Shown: positions 56,136-64,000 of the stretch, piece by piece
Layout: every line of letters begins with the position of its first letter
How positions within the stretch are numbered: position 1 is the stretch's first letter
From: Legionellales bacterium
GTDB lineage: Bacteria > Pseudomonadota > Gammaproteobacteria > Berkiellales > Berkiellaceae
Length of the DNA stretch: 64,000 nt
Assembly: GCA_002708265.1 (NCBI GenBank)
Contig: PANA01000005.1
Location: 240,216-304,215, forward strand
Direction: 5' to 3'
Notes under the pieces: generated by a model
Seen by the model: only the letters and a program-made list of their open reading frames with translations
Database searches by the model: none
Told to the model about the DNA's origin: nothing
Made by a program: the position numbers and the translations under genes

Positions 56136-57323
56136 TTAAACATCTAAAATTAAACGAGCTGGATCTTCGAGCAGCTCTTTGATGGTCGCTAAGAATCGAA
56201 CAGACTCAGCTCCGTCGATAATGCGGTGATCGTAGGAAAGTGCCACATACATCATAGGACGAACAACGACTTCTCCATTTTCCACTACGGCGCGTTCTTG
56301 GATCTTATGTAACCCAAGAATACCGGTTTGGGGAGGATTCAAAATAGGGGTCGAAAGGAGTGAACCAAAGACGCCACCATTTGAAATAGTGAAAGTACCA
56401 CCGGTGATTTCATCAATTCCGAGGGTGCCCTCTTTTGCTTTTTGACCGTAAGTAGTGATGCTTTGCTCAATTTCAGCCATGCTTAACATTTCAGCATTTC
56501 GAATAACAGGCACAACTAATCCACGTGGTGAAGAAACCGCAATACCGATGTCATGGTAACCATGATAAACAATGTCTTTACCATCGATAGACGCGTTTAC
56601 AACGGGGAAGCGCTTAAGCGCTTCGATAGTTGCTTTAGTAAAGAAGGACATAAATCCTAATTTGATTCCGTGGCGCTTTTCAAAGTCATCTTTGTAACGC
56701 TTACGTAAATCCATAACTGGCTTCATGTTAATTTCATTAAAAGTGGTCAAGATAGCTGCAGTTTGTTGTGCTTCAACTAAACGCTCAGCAATTCGTGAAC
56801 GCAAGCGCGTCATAGGTACTCTTTCTTCTGTTCGAGCGCCTGTTACCGCAATTGAAGCTGCTACAGCTGTGTTTTGAGGAACGACTTGTGTCCCACTTTG
56901 TGCATTTTTCACATCAGCAGTTGTAATACGTCCACCTTTACCTGTCGCTTGAACAGTCGATGGATCAACAGAAGACTCTGCCATCATTCGACGAGCAGCA
57001 GGACCAGCATTCGCTTCTTCATCAGCAGGCGCAGAAGCCGCTGGCGCCGCCTCAGCGCTAGCAGCAGGTGCAGCAGCTGCTACAGCACCTTCTTTGAACT
57101 GAGCGATAACTTCTTCACCTAAGACAGTTGCACCAGCATCTTTAATGATGCTTTCTAGCGTTCCGTCAGCGGGTGCAACGACTTCTAGCACCACTTTATC
57201 GGTTTCAATATCAACCAGGTTTTCGTCTTGTTTAACAGGCTCACCAGGTTTTTTATGCCAAGTTGCAATGGTGGCATCTGCAACAGACTCTGGTAGAACG
57301 GGTACTTTAATTTCAATACTCAT
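56136..57323 (-). CDS. sucB: 2-oxoglutarate dehydrogenase E2 (dihydrolipoyl succinyltransferase)
   Basis: SucB is the core of the 2-oxoglutarate dehydrogenase complex. The 395 residues have a lipoyl domain with the lipoyl Lys in ETDKVVLEV, an Ala/Pro/Glu-rich linker, a subunit-binding domain ([15 protein letters not shown]), and a catalytic domain ending with the His/Asp motif [13 protein letters not shown]. The linker is short. No lpd gene follows; E3 must be elsewhere. Confidence 0.97.
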   Translation of the reverse strand: MSIEIKVPVLPESVADATIATWHKKPGEPVKQDENLVDIETDKVVLEVVAPADGTLESIIKDAGATVLGEEVIAQFKEGAVAAAAPAASAEAAPAASAPADEEANAGPAARRMMAESSVDPSTVQATGKGGRITTADVKNAQSGTQVVPQNTAVAASIAVTGARTEERVPMTRLRSRIAERLVEAQQTAAILTTFNEINMKPVMDLRKRYKDDFEKRHGIKLGFMSFFTKATIEALKRFPVVNASIDGKDIVYHGYHDIGIAVSSPRGLVVPVIRNAEMLSMAEIEQSITTYGQKAKEGTLGIDEITGGTFTISNGGVFGSLLSTPILNPPQTGILGLHKIQERAVVENGEVVVRPMMYVALSYDHRIIDGAESVRFLATIKELLEDPARLILDV

Positions 57324-57352
57324 TAGTGAGGCTTCCTAAAAGTTGATTCAAA

Positions 57353-60157
57353 TCATTTAATCGCATCGTATAGCAATTCGTTTTGTTGCTGCTGGTGTAA
57401 AGAGGCGTAACCGGCCGCGGGAGAGGCTGAAGCCAATCTACCGGCGTAACGTAACTCTTGTCCTGCAGCAAGACATGCCCTCATGTGATGTTGAGAGCTG
57501 TACCACGCTCCTTGGTTCATTGGCTCCTCTTGGCACCAAACTACCTCTTTAGCTTTTGGATAGCTGGCCAAAATGTCTTTCAGCTCTGGTTTAGGGAACG
57601 GGTAAAGTTGTTCAACCCGCACCAAAGCAACATTATCTTTTTGTAGATCACGACGAGTTTGCAGCAAGTCGTAATATACTTTTCCGGAACACATAACAAC
57701 CCGCTCCACAGACTTGGATCCGGCCAATTCATTGTCATCAATGACGGTTTTAAATTCACCCGTTTCAAGTTCAGATAGCTCAGAAACCGCTTCTTTATGT
57801 CGAAGGAGTGACTTAGGCGACATGACAACAAGTGGTCGTCTCATGGGCCGCTGAATCTGTCTTCTTAACATATGGAATACTTGAGCTGGTGTTGAAGGCA
57901 CGCAAACCTGAATATTGTGTTGTGCACATAATTGTAAAAACCGCTCTAAGCGCGCAGATGAGTGTTCAGGACCCATTCCTTCATATCCATGCGGTAATAG
58001 CATGACCAATCCCGACAGACGGCCCCACTTTTGTTCCCCAGAAGAAATAAACTGGTCAATAACCACCTGAGCGCCGTTAGCGAAATCACCAAACTGTGCT
58101 TCCCAGATAGTTAAAGTATTTGGATCTGTTGATGAGAACCCATATTCAAATGCCAATACCGCTTCTTCCGAAAGGAGCGAGTCAATGACAGTAAAAGTGC
58201 CTTGATTATCAGCAAGATTTTGAAGAGTAAAGTATGGTTCAGCTGTCTTTTGATCGTACATGGCAGCATGTCGGTGAGAGAAAGTTCCACGACCACAGTC
58301 TTGCCCTGATAGACGAACGTTAGTGCCTTCTCGCAACAACGTAGCGTAAGCCATGTTTTCCGCAAATCCCCAGTCCATTAACTGCTCGCCTTTCGCCATT
58401 TTTTGGCGGTCGCCAATCAGTTTTTGTACTCGAGAATGCAATTGAATATTATCAGGAATCGTCGTGAGGCGTTCACCAGCTTGTCTTAATTCCGCAGCAT
58501 TAACGCCTGTAGAACCATCCCAACGCCAATCTTGTTTCAAGTGTGGACGCCAGTTAAATGCCGTCTCAACTTCACCGGATTTCTGAAGCAACTCAAGAGC
58601 TAGGTTTTCCCCTTTATCGAGTTGCTCCCGGTTACGTTTAACGAAAGCATTCGCATCATCTTCAGTGATTACATTTTCACGCACTAACTGATCTGCATAT
58701 AATTTACGAACCGTTGGGTGCTTTCTAATGAACTGATACATTTGTGGCTGAGTCATTGCAGGCTCATCCGCTTCGTTATGTCCATGACGACGGTAACACG
58801 TAAGATCAATAACTACGTCTTTATTGAATTTCATTCGGTAATCAACAGCCAGTTCAGTTGCCCAAAGCACGGCTTCTGGATCATCACCATTGACGTGGAA
58901 AATAGGCGCCTGAATCATTTTAGCAACATCAGAGCAGTATAATGTTGAACGGGCGTCATCTGGATTACTGGTGGTAAAACCAACTTGGTTATTAATAACA
59001 ATATGTAATGTTCCACCCACTCGGTATCCACGTGTTTGTGACATATTCAACACTTCCATAACCACCCCTTGGCCGGCGAACGCCGCATCACCATGGATGG
59101 CAACTGGAATCACTTGATTGCGTGTCGAATCCTGCCGCGCTTCTTGACGGGCTCTTACTGAACCAATCACAACGGGAGTAACGATTTCTAAGTGAGATGG
59201 GTTAAATGCTAGTGAAGCATGCATAGTGCCGTGCTTCGTTTTGAAGTCTGAAGAAAAACCTTGGTGGTACTTAACATCTCCAGACTCTAAATCGGGAGCG
59301 TATTTACCTTCAAATTCGCTAAAAAGATCGCTTGGTTTTTTACCTAATGAGTTAACCAATACGTTTAATCGACCACGGTGTGCCATACCAATAACCATAT
59401 CTTTGGCACCCAAATCACCACAGCGATGAATAACAGTATCCATCATCACAGCCAAAGCATCCCCTCCTTCTAGAGAGAACCGCTTTGCACCAGGGTATTT
59501 GGCACCGAGATACTTTTCAAGACCTTCGGCCGCTGTTAACCGTTCTAAAATGCGCTTTTTCTTTTCAGCTGAGTACTGTTGTCTGCCTCGACCCGCTTCT
59601 ATTTGATTTTGTAGCCACTGACGTTCTTCAGTTGAAACAATATGCATGGTTTCAAAACCAATGCTGCCACAGTAAGTGTCATTCAGTGCCTTTTCGATTT
59701 CAGCTAGTGTTAGTTCAGCTGGACCTGCAAAATCACCTACTTTAAAGGTAGTGCTTTTGTCTGCATCACTCAGACCATGAAACTGCAGCGACAGTTCTTT
59801 TACTTCTGGGGGAGTAATGGTCTTTAGTGGATCAATTTTTGCTTTAACATGTCCGTCTAAACGGTAGGCGTGAACTAAATCACGAACACGCATTTGCATA
59901 CGCTCGTGCTCTACGTCTGAAGAAGCACCTGAAACAGTAACAGGACTCTTCACTAATTGAGCAAAAGCTTCTCGAATACTAGCATGTGATTTGTCGATAC
60001 CCTGACCTGGCAGGTTTCGGAAAAACTCCTGCCAATGACCCGGCAGTGAGTCCGGGTTAGTAAGATATGTTTCAAAGAGGTCTTCTAGGTATGCAGCGTT
60101 TCCGCCGGCAAATGGGGATGAATCCCATAAAGCAGCCATGGATTTGTGTTGTGTCAT
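57353..60157 (-). CDS. sucA: 2-oxoglutarate dehydrogenase E1
   Basis: SucA decarboxylates 2-oxoglutarate with thiamine diphosphate. The 934 residues are normal. IGMAHRGRLNVLVN and IHGDAAFAGQGVVMEV flank the cofactor site, and the N-terminal FAGGNAAYLEDLFETYL segment binds E2. It follows sdhB and precedes sucB. Confidence 0.98.
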   Translation of the reverse strand: MTQHKSMAALWDSSPFAGGNAAYLEDLFETYLTNPDSLPGHWQEFFRNLPGQGIDKSHASIREAFAQLVKSPVTVSGASSDVEHERMQMRVRDLVHAYRLDGHVKAKIDPLKTITPPEVKELSLQFHGLSDADKSTTFKVGDFAGPAELTLAEIEKALNDTYCGSIGFETMHIVSTEERQWLQNQIEAGRGRQQYSAEKKKRILERLTAAEGLEKYLGAKYPGAKRFSLEGGDALAVMMDTVIHRCGDLGAKDMVIGMAHRGRLNVLVNSLGKKPSDLFSEFEGKYAPDLESGDVKYHQGFSSDFKTKHGTMHASLAFNPSHLEIVTPVVIGSVRARQEARQDSTRNQVIPVAIHGDAAFAGQGVVMEVLNMSQTRGYRVGGTLHIVINNQVGFTTSNPDDARSTLYCSDVAKMIQAPIFHVNGDDPEAVLWATELAVDYRMKFNKDVVIDLTCYRRHGHNEADEPAMTQPQMYQFIRKHPTVRKLYADQLVRENVITEDDANAFVKRNREQLDKGENLALELLQKSGEVETAFNWRPHLKQDWRWDGSTGVNAAELRQAGERLTTIPDNIQLHSRVQKLIGDRQKMAKGEQLMDWGFAENMAYATLLREGTNVRLSGQDCGRGTFSHRHAAMYDQKTAEPYFTLQNLADNQGTFTVIDSLLSEEAVLAFEYGFSSTDPNTLTIWEAQFGDFANGAQVVIDQFISSGEQKWGRLSGLVMLLPHGYEGMGPEHSSARLERFLQLCAQHNIQVCVPSTPAQVFHMLRRQIQRPMRRPLVVMSPKSLLRHKEAVSELSELETGEFKTVIDDNELAGSKSVERVVMCSGKVYYDLLQTRRDLQKDNVALVRVEQLYPFPKPELKDILASYPKAKEVVWCQEEPMNQGAWYSSQHHMRACLAAGQELRYAGRLASASPAAGYASLHQQQQNELLYDAIK

Positions 60158-60240
60158 TGGTTTACCTCTATTGTGGGAACAACAGCAAGGATTCCCACCA
60201 TTACTAGAACTATGTCAGTTGCCAGCAATATTATAGCAAA

Positions 60241-60948
60241 CTAAGCGTCATCGTCTATTAACTTTGTGCGTATTTGACTAATTGCCTTAGTAGGATTTAG
60301 CCCTTTAGGGCAAACATCCGTGCAATTCATGATGCCGCGACACCGGAACAAGCTATAAGCATCATTCAAATCATCAAGACGCTCGCGTGTAGCATCATCC
60401 CTAGAGTCTTCGATAAAACGACACGCCTGCAACAAGGCTGCAGGCCCCTTAAACTTATCAGGATTCCACCAGTAAGAAGGACACGAGCTGGTACAGCAGC
60501 CACAGAGGATACATTCATACAAGCCATCTAACTTAGCTCGTTCTTCAGGCGACTGCAGATGCTCTTTAGCAGGCAAACGAGAATTATTTTGTAAGTATGG
60601 CTTAATACTATTGTACTGTTTAAAGAACTGGGTCATGTCCACAGTTAAGTCACGAATGACTGGCATACCATTTCCGGTCAAGGGACGAACTGTCACTTTG
60701 CTACCCAGGTTCCGAATCGGGGTAATACAAGCTAAGCAGTTCTTACCATTAATATTCATAGCATCAGAACCACAAACCCCTTCCCGACATGAACGTCGCA
60801 TAGCCAAGGTTTCATCCAAGTTATCTTTGATAAACAACAAGGCGTCCAGCACCATAATTAAGTTGTGCTTATCAATATCGATATCAAAATCCTGCATATA
60901 GGGCTTCTCGTCCCGGTCAGGATTAAAACGATAAATAGAAAAACGCAT
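60241..60948 (-). CDS. sdhB: Succinate dehydrogenase iron-sulphur subunit
   Basis: SdhB carries three Fe-S clusters of complex II. The 235 residues have SCREGVCGSDAMNINGKNCL for the 2Fe-2S cluster, then CILCGCCTSSCP and CRGIMNCTDVCPKGLNP for the 4Fe-4S and 3Fe-4S clusters. It lies between sdhA and sucA. Confidence 0.98.
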   Translation of the reverse strand: MRFSIYRFNPDRDEKPYMQDFDIDIDKHNLIMVLDALLFIKDNLDETLAMRRSCREGVCGSDAMNINGKNCLACITPIRNLGSKVTVRPLTGNGMPVIRDLTVDMTQFFKQYNSIKPYLQNNSRLPAKEHLQSPEERAKLDGLYECILCGCCTSSCPSYWWNPDKFKGPAALLQACRFIEDSRDDATRERLDDLNDAYSLFRCRGIMNCTDVCPKGLNPTKAISQIRTKLIDDDA

Positions 60949-60972
60949 GGCTTAGCCCCTTCACTTCGTTAT

Positions 60973-62736
60973 TTAATACACTCGATCTTTTGGTGGAAAT
61001 GCCTCAACTGTTGAAGGCTTCATATTAACCGGACGGCCTCTGACCTTATCCGACCCATCCACAATCGTGTGTTTTAACCAATTTTGATCATCTCTTTTAG
61101 GATAGTCTTCGCGGGAATGCGCGCCACGACTTTCCTTTCTCTCTAGCGCAGAAACAGCTGTTGCCATCGCAACAGACATTAAGTTATCCAACTCAAACGC
61201 TTCAACTCGAGCGGTATTAAAGACCTCGCTCTTATCTTGCAGATGGACGTGGGCCACTCTGCTTTGAATGTCTTTAAGCGCTTTGACACCTTGCAACATG
61301 CTTTCTTCTGAGCGGAACACCCCAAAGTCATTTTGCATGACTTCTTGTAGCGCCTTTCTTAAGTCGCCAATCGTTTCCCCACTCGTGGTTGCCTGTAAAC
61401 GGTTATATCGCTCACTAGCTTGCTCAATATCTTCTTGACTGACGGGTACATCGGGCACCCCTTGGTTTAAACTGTCAGCAATAAACAAACCAGCAGAACG
61501 ACCAAAAACAACAAGATCTAATAAAGAGTTACCGCCAAGACGATTTGCGCCATGAACCGATACACAAGCGCACTCACCGACAGCAAATAAACCAGGAATA
61601 ACCTGATCTCTTCCATCTTCAGTCACTGTCAGAGCCTGACCATGACGGTTTGTTGGTATACCGCCCATCATATAATGACAGGTCGGTACAACTGGAATAG
61701 GTTTATTGACAGGATCTGCATTCGCAAAAGTTTTTGATAATTCACGAACACTAGGAAGACGTTGGTTAATAATGTCTTCACCTAAGTGATCTAATTTTAG
61801 GTATACATGATCCTTGTTAGGACCACAGCCGCGACCTTCTCGAATTTCCATCGCCATTGAACGAGCTACGACATCACGTGAAGCAAGATCTTTTGCAGTT
61901 GGGGCGTAACGTTCCATAAAACGTTCCCCTTGAGCATTCACAAGATAGCCACCCTCTCCTCGGCACCCTTCAGTCACCAAGCTTCCAGCACCGGCAATAC
62001 CGGTCGGATGAAACTGCCACATTTCCATATCTTGGCAAACAAAACCAGCTCTTAACACCATACCTGGTCCATCACCTGTACAGATATGCGCATTAGTTGT
62101 AGAACGATAAATACGGCCGGCACCACCTGTTGCCAAGACCACCGCTTTTGAACGCAAGAAAATAATTTCGCCTGACTCAATGGACATGACTAAAACGCCA
62201 ACAACAGAACCGTCTTGCCCTTTTACTAGGTCAATAGCATAGAATTCACTATAAACTTTCGTTTGCGCTTGAACATTTTTTTGGTAAAGCGTATGCAGTA
62301 ATGCATGCCCTGTTCTATCAGCAGCCGCAGCGGTCCTCGCTGCCTGCTCGCCACCAAACGCTTTAGACTGACCACCGAAAGGTCGTTGGTAAATTTTTCC
62401 TTTTTCTGTTCTCGAAAAAGGCAACCCCATATGCTCAAGCTCTAAAATGGCTTCAGGACCAGTTTGACACATATACTCAATACAATCCTGATCTCCGATA
62501 TAATCGGACCCTTTAACTGTATCAAACATATGCCAACGCCAATCATCGTCATGCATATTCCCTAACGCAACGGTGATTCCCCCTTGGGCGGAAACCGTAT
62601 GAGAGCGCGTTGGAAATACTTTGGATACAAGCGCTGTCGAGACACCGGCCTCTGATAAGGCAAGTGCCGCACGCATACCAGCGCCGCCAGCCCCAACAAT
62701 AACTGCACCATAAGTCTTTTGAGCGGGTTGTTTCAT
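60973..62736 (-). CDS. sdhA: Succinate dehydrogenase flavoprotein subunit
   Basis: SdhA oxidises succinate with covalent FAD. The 587 residues have [16 protein letters not shown], the FAD-linked His in [31 protein letters not shown], and [15 protein letters not shown]. It overlaps sdhD by four bases. Confidence 0.98.
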   Translation of the reverse strand: MKQPAQKTYGAVIVGAGGAGMRAALALSEAGVSTALVSKVFPTRSHTVSAQGGITVALGNMHDDDWRWHMFDTVKGSDYIGDQDCIEYMCQTGPEAILELEHMGLPFSRTEKGKIYQRPFGGQSKAFGGEQAARTAAAADRTGHALLHTLYQKNVQAQTKVYSEFYAIDLVKGQDGSVVGVLVMSIESGEIIFLRSKAVVLATGGAGRIYRSTTNAHICTGDGPGMVLRAGFVCQDMEMWQFHPTGIAGAGSLVTEGCRGEGGYLVNAQGERFMERYAPTAKDLASRDVVARSMAMEIREGRGCGPNKDHVYLKLDHLGEDIINQRLPSVRELSKTFANADPVNKPIPVVPTCHYMMGGIPTNRHGQALTVTEDGRDQVIPGLFAVGECACVSVHGANRLGGNSLLDLVVFGRSAGLFIADSLNQGVPDVPVSQEDIEQASERYNRLQATTSGETIGDLRKALQEVMQNDFGVFRSEESMLQGVKALKDIQSRVAHVHLQDKSEVFNTARVEAFELDNLMSVAMATAVSALERKESRGAHSREDYPKRDDQNWLKHTIVDGSDKVRGRPVNMKPSTVEAFPPKDRVY

Positions 62737-63068
62737 GCTTTACCCCATAAAATCATTAAGCCCCATACGACGTAGCCAAGCAAAGATAAAAAGAATATCC
62801 ACTGCAGCACTAATCGAAGCATTTTAGGCTTCACATAGTCCGTCGTAATTGTCCACAAACCAATCCAGGCATGCCAGGCAACACTAACAATTGCTAATAC
62901 CGTTGCTACTTTCATCCAAGTATTGTGAAAAAGGCTCTGCCAAACGAAAAAGTCCATTGGTTGTGAGCTGAGCCAAAAACCTGTCAAAAAAATGATATAG
63001 GCAAGCAACACAACTGCCGTCAAACGCTGAGCTAACCAATCATGTATGCCTGAGCTGCCAAATTTCAT
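62733..63068 (-). CDS. sdhD: Succinate dehydrogenase membrane anchor subunit
   Basis: The 111-residue anchor has three membrane helices with the heme-binding His in [18 protein letters not shown]. The N-terminal [18 protein letters not shown], which lies near the quinone site, is typical. It is six bases after sdhC. Confidence 0.95.
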   Translation of the reverse strand: MKFGSSGIHDWLAQRLTAVVLLAYIIFLTGFWLSSQPMDFFVWQSLFHNTWMKVATVLAIVSVAWHAWIGLWTITTDYVKPKMLRLVLQWIFFLSLLGYVVWGLMILWGKA

Positions 63069-63074
63069 ATTCTG

Positions 63075-63449
63075 TTACCCCCAAACCTTCATTGAGACAC
63101 CCGCAGCAAAAACTATGAAAACAAGCAAAACAAGCCAAGCGCCAATTTTACCGCTGCAACGTCCTTCACCAATATGAAGATCCATTAATAAATGTCTTAC
63201 ACCTGCTATGAGATGATAACCCAACCCAAGAATGGCGACCCACACAACCCCCTTAAAGACAAAACTGTCCATGTAGGAAGCTAAGTGTAGATAGGACGCT
63301 TCACTGTCTAATGAACAACTCAACAGTTGAAGCAAAAAAGGGATCATTAAAAAAGTTAGTAGCCCAGATAATCTGTGGCCAATAGAAACAATTGCCGTGA
63401 TCGGCAGCCGAATCGTTCGTAAATCCATGTTAACTGGTTGTTTATTCAT
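63075..63449 (-). CDS. sdhC: Succinate dehydrogenase cytochrome b556 subunit
   Basis: The 124-residue anchor has three membrane helices. The start MNKQPVNMDLRTIRLPITAI matches the E. coli SdhC beginning, so I chose the ATG at 63449 rather than the GTG at 63464. SIGHRLSG holds quinone-site residues and GYHLIAGVRHLLMD the heme His. It is the first gene of sdhCDAB-sucABCD, divergent from gltA. Confidence 0.95.
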   Translation of the reverse strand: MNKQPVNMDLRTIRLPITAIVSIGHRLSGLLTFLMIPFLLQLLSCSLDSEASYLHLASYMDSFVFKGVVWVAILGLGYHLIAGVRHLLMDLHIGEGRCSGKIGAWLVLLVFIVFAAGVSMKVWG

Positions 63450-63627
63450 GGTGGTAAGGATCACTCTGTGTTTGAAGACAATTTAATCACGCACAATTAT
63501 AACCTATTTACACCCATTTCTCACAATGAGAGATTTTTATTGATTCAGACCGAATTTTCGTAAAAAGAGTTGCTCGACTATCTGCAAGCCTATATCCTGG
63601 TTGCGAAGACGCGCCTGGAGGAAGTCA

Positions 63628-64000
63628 ATGTCAGACAATCAAAAAACTGCCACTTTATCTCTACCGAACAATGAGTCACTTCAGTTACCTGTCTATGAGG
63701 GAACTTATGGTGCACCGGTAATCGATATTGGCGATCTAAATAAGTCCAGCGTTTTTACATTTGATCCAGGCTTTCGTTCAACCGCTTCTTGTCGATCTGA
63801 TATTACATTTATCGATGGCTCAAACGGTATTTTGCTTCATCGTGGCTACCCCATTGAGCAACTTGCCGAATCTTCTGAATACCTTGAAGTTTGCTACCTT
63901 CTTCTAAATGGTGAGCTTCCCAACGAAACTCAGAAACAAAATTTCTACGATGAAGTTACACATCATACTTTAGTGCATGAACAACTTATCAATTTTTTCA
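63628..64000 (+). CDS. gltA: Citrate synthase (5' part; runs off the right edge)
   Basis: The first 124 residues match type II citrate synthase, from [17 protein letters not shown] through [20 protein letters not shown] to [20 protein letters not shown] about seven bases before the ATG supports the start. The catalytic His and Asp lie beyond the window. It is divergent from sdhC, the common arrangement; their promoters must lie in the 178 bases between. Confidence 0.96.
   Translation, partial: MSDNQKTATLSLPNNESLQLPVYEGTYGAPVIDIGDLNKSSVFTFDPGFRSTASCRSDITFIDGSNGILLHRGYPIEQLAESSEYLEVCYLLLNGELPNETQKQNFYDEVTHHTLVHEQLINFF

Noticed and set aside
1-64000. CRISPR array, insertion sequences or prophage
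   Set aside because: I saw no regularly spaced direct repeats, transposase motifs or phage genes; the only exact long repeats are the two tRNA-Asn genes and the acr palindrome.

Overview
The window is a stretch of gammaproteobacterial chromosome, by eye about 40-45% G+C. The backbone is housekeeping DNA whose order looks most like the Pseudomonas/Oceanospirillales lineage: trpS-scpA-scpB-rluB, ubiG-mupP-like-yciK, gyrA/aroA/cmk/rpsA, lapA-lapB-pyrF, a WecA-type transferase plus a WbpM/CapD-type dehydratase, uvrB divergent from an aminotransferase gene, and sdhCDAB-sucABCD divergent from gltA. No taxon can be named from this alone. Ankyrin-repeat, coiled-coil and unrecognised accessory genes suggest a host-associated or intracellular life; that is an inference.

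Layout. 1-5.2 kb: accessory genes (a coiled-coil protein with a hydrophobic hairpin that runs off the left edge, a degenerate SDR, tRNA-Val, two unrecognised proteins). 5.3-8.5 kb: uvrB and a class I aminotransferase. 8.6-9.9 kb: two identical tRNA-Asn genes around an exported HAD-family protein. 9.9-15 kb: an AcrR-type repressor and an AcrAB-type efflux pump sharing a 62-bp palindromic operator. 15.1-17 kb: a stand-alone MurE-like ligase with a small ABM-like protein. 17.3-24.4 kb: three tandem paralogous ankyrin proteins that share a C-terminal module I cannot assign. 24.5-27.2 kb: an exported NagB/PIG-L fusion and a small membrane protein. 27.2-33.2 kb: galU, dehydratase, glycosyltransferase, pyrF, lapB, lapA. 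33.5-35.1 kb: Dps and two BON-domain proteins, at the place where ihfB is usually found. 35.2-41.6 kb: rpsA, cmk, aroA, gyrA. 41.7-47.8 kb: ubiG, a HAD phosphatase, hpnC-hpnD-hpnE, yciK and a diguanylate cyclase. 47.7-54 kb: an exported unknown, rluB, an unknown on the opposite strand, scpB, scpA, trpS and yciB. 54.1-64 kb: the second half of the TCA cycle, with the start of gltA at the right edge.

How the parts fit. The segment from pyrF to the aminotransferase/uvrB pair corresponds, from memory of Pseudomonas maps, to the place where the O-antigen locus sits. Here only the initiating transferase, the dehydratase and galU remain, and the rest of the space holds the ankyrin cluster, the NagB/PIG-L fusion, the MurE-like gene, the efflux cassette and the tRNA pair, so it behaves like a variable site. 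The best candidates for new biology are the three ankyrin paralogues, the exported NagB/PIG-L protein with an altered deaminase loop, the MurE-like ligase without a DAP motif, and the insertion of squalene genes into the ubiG-mupP-yciK operon. GyrA also carries Val at position 83 of the quinolone-determining region. All function calls rest on reading motifs and context; no database search was possible.
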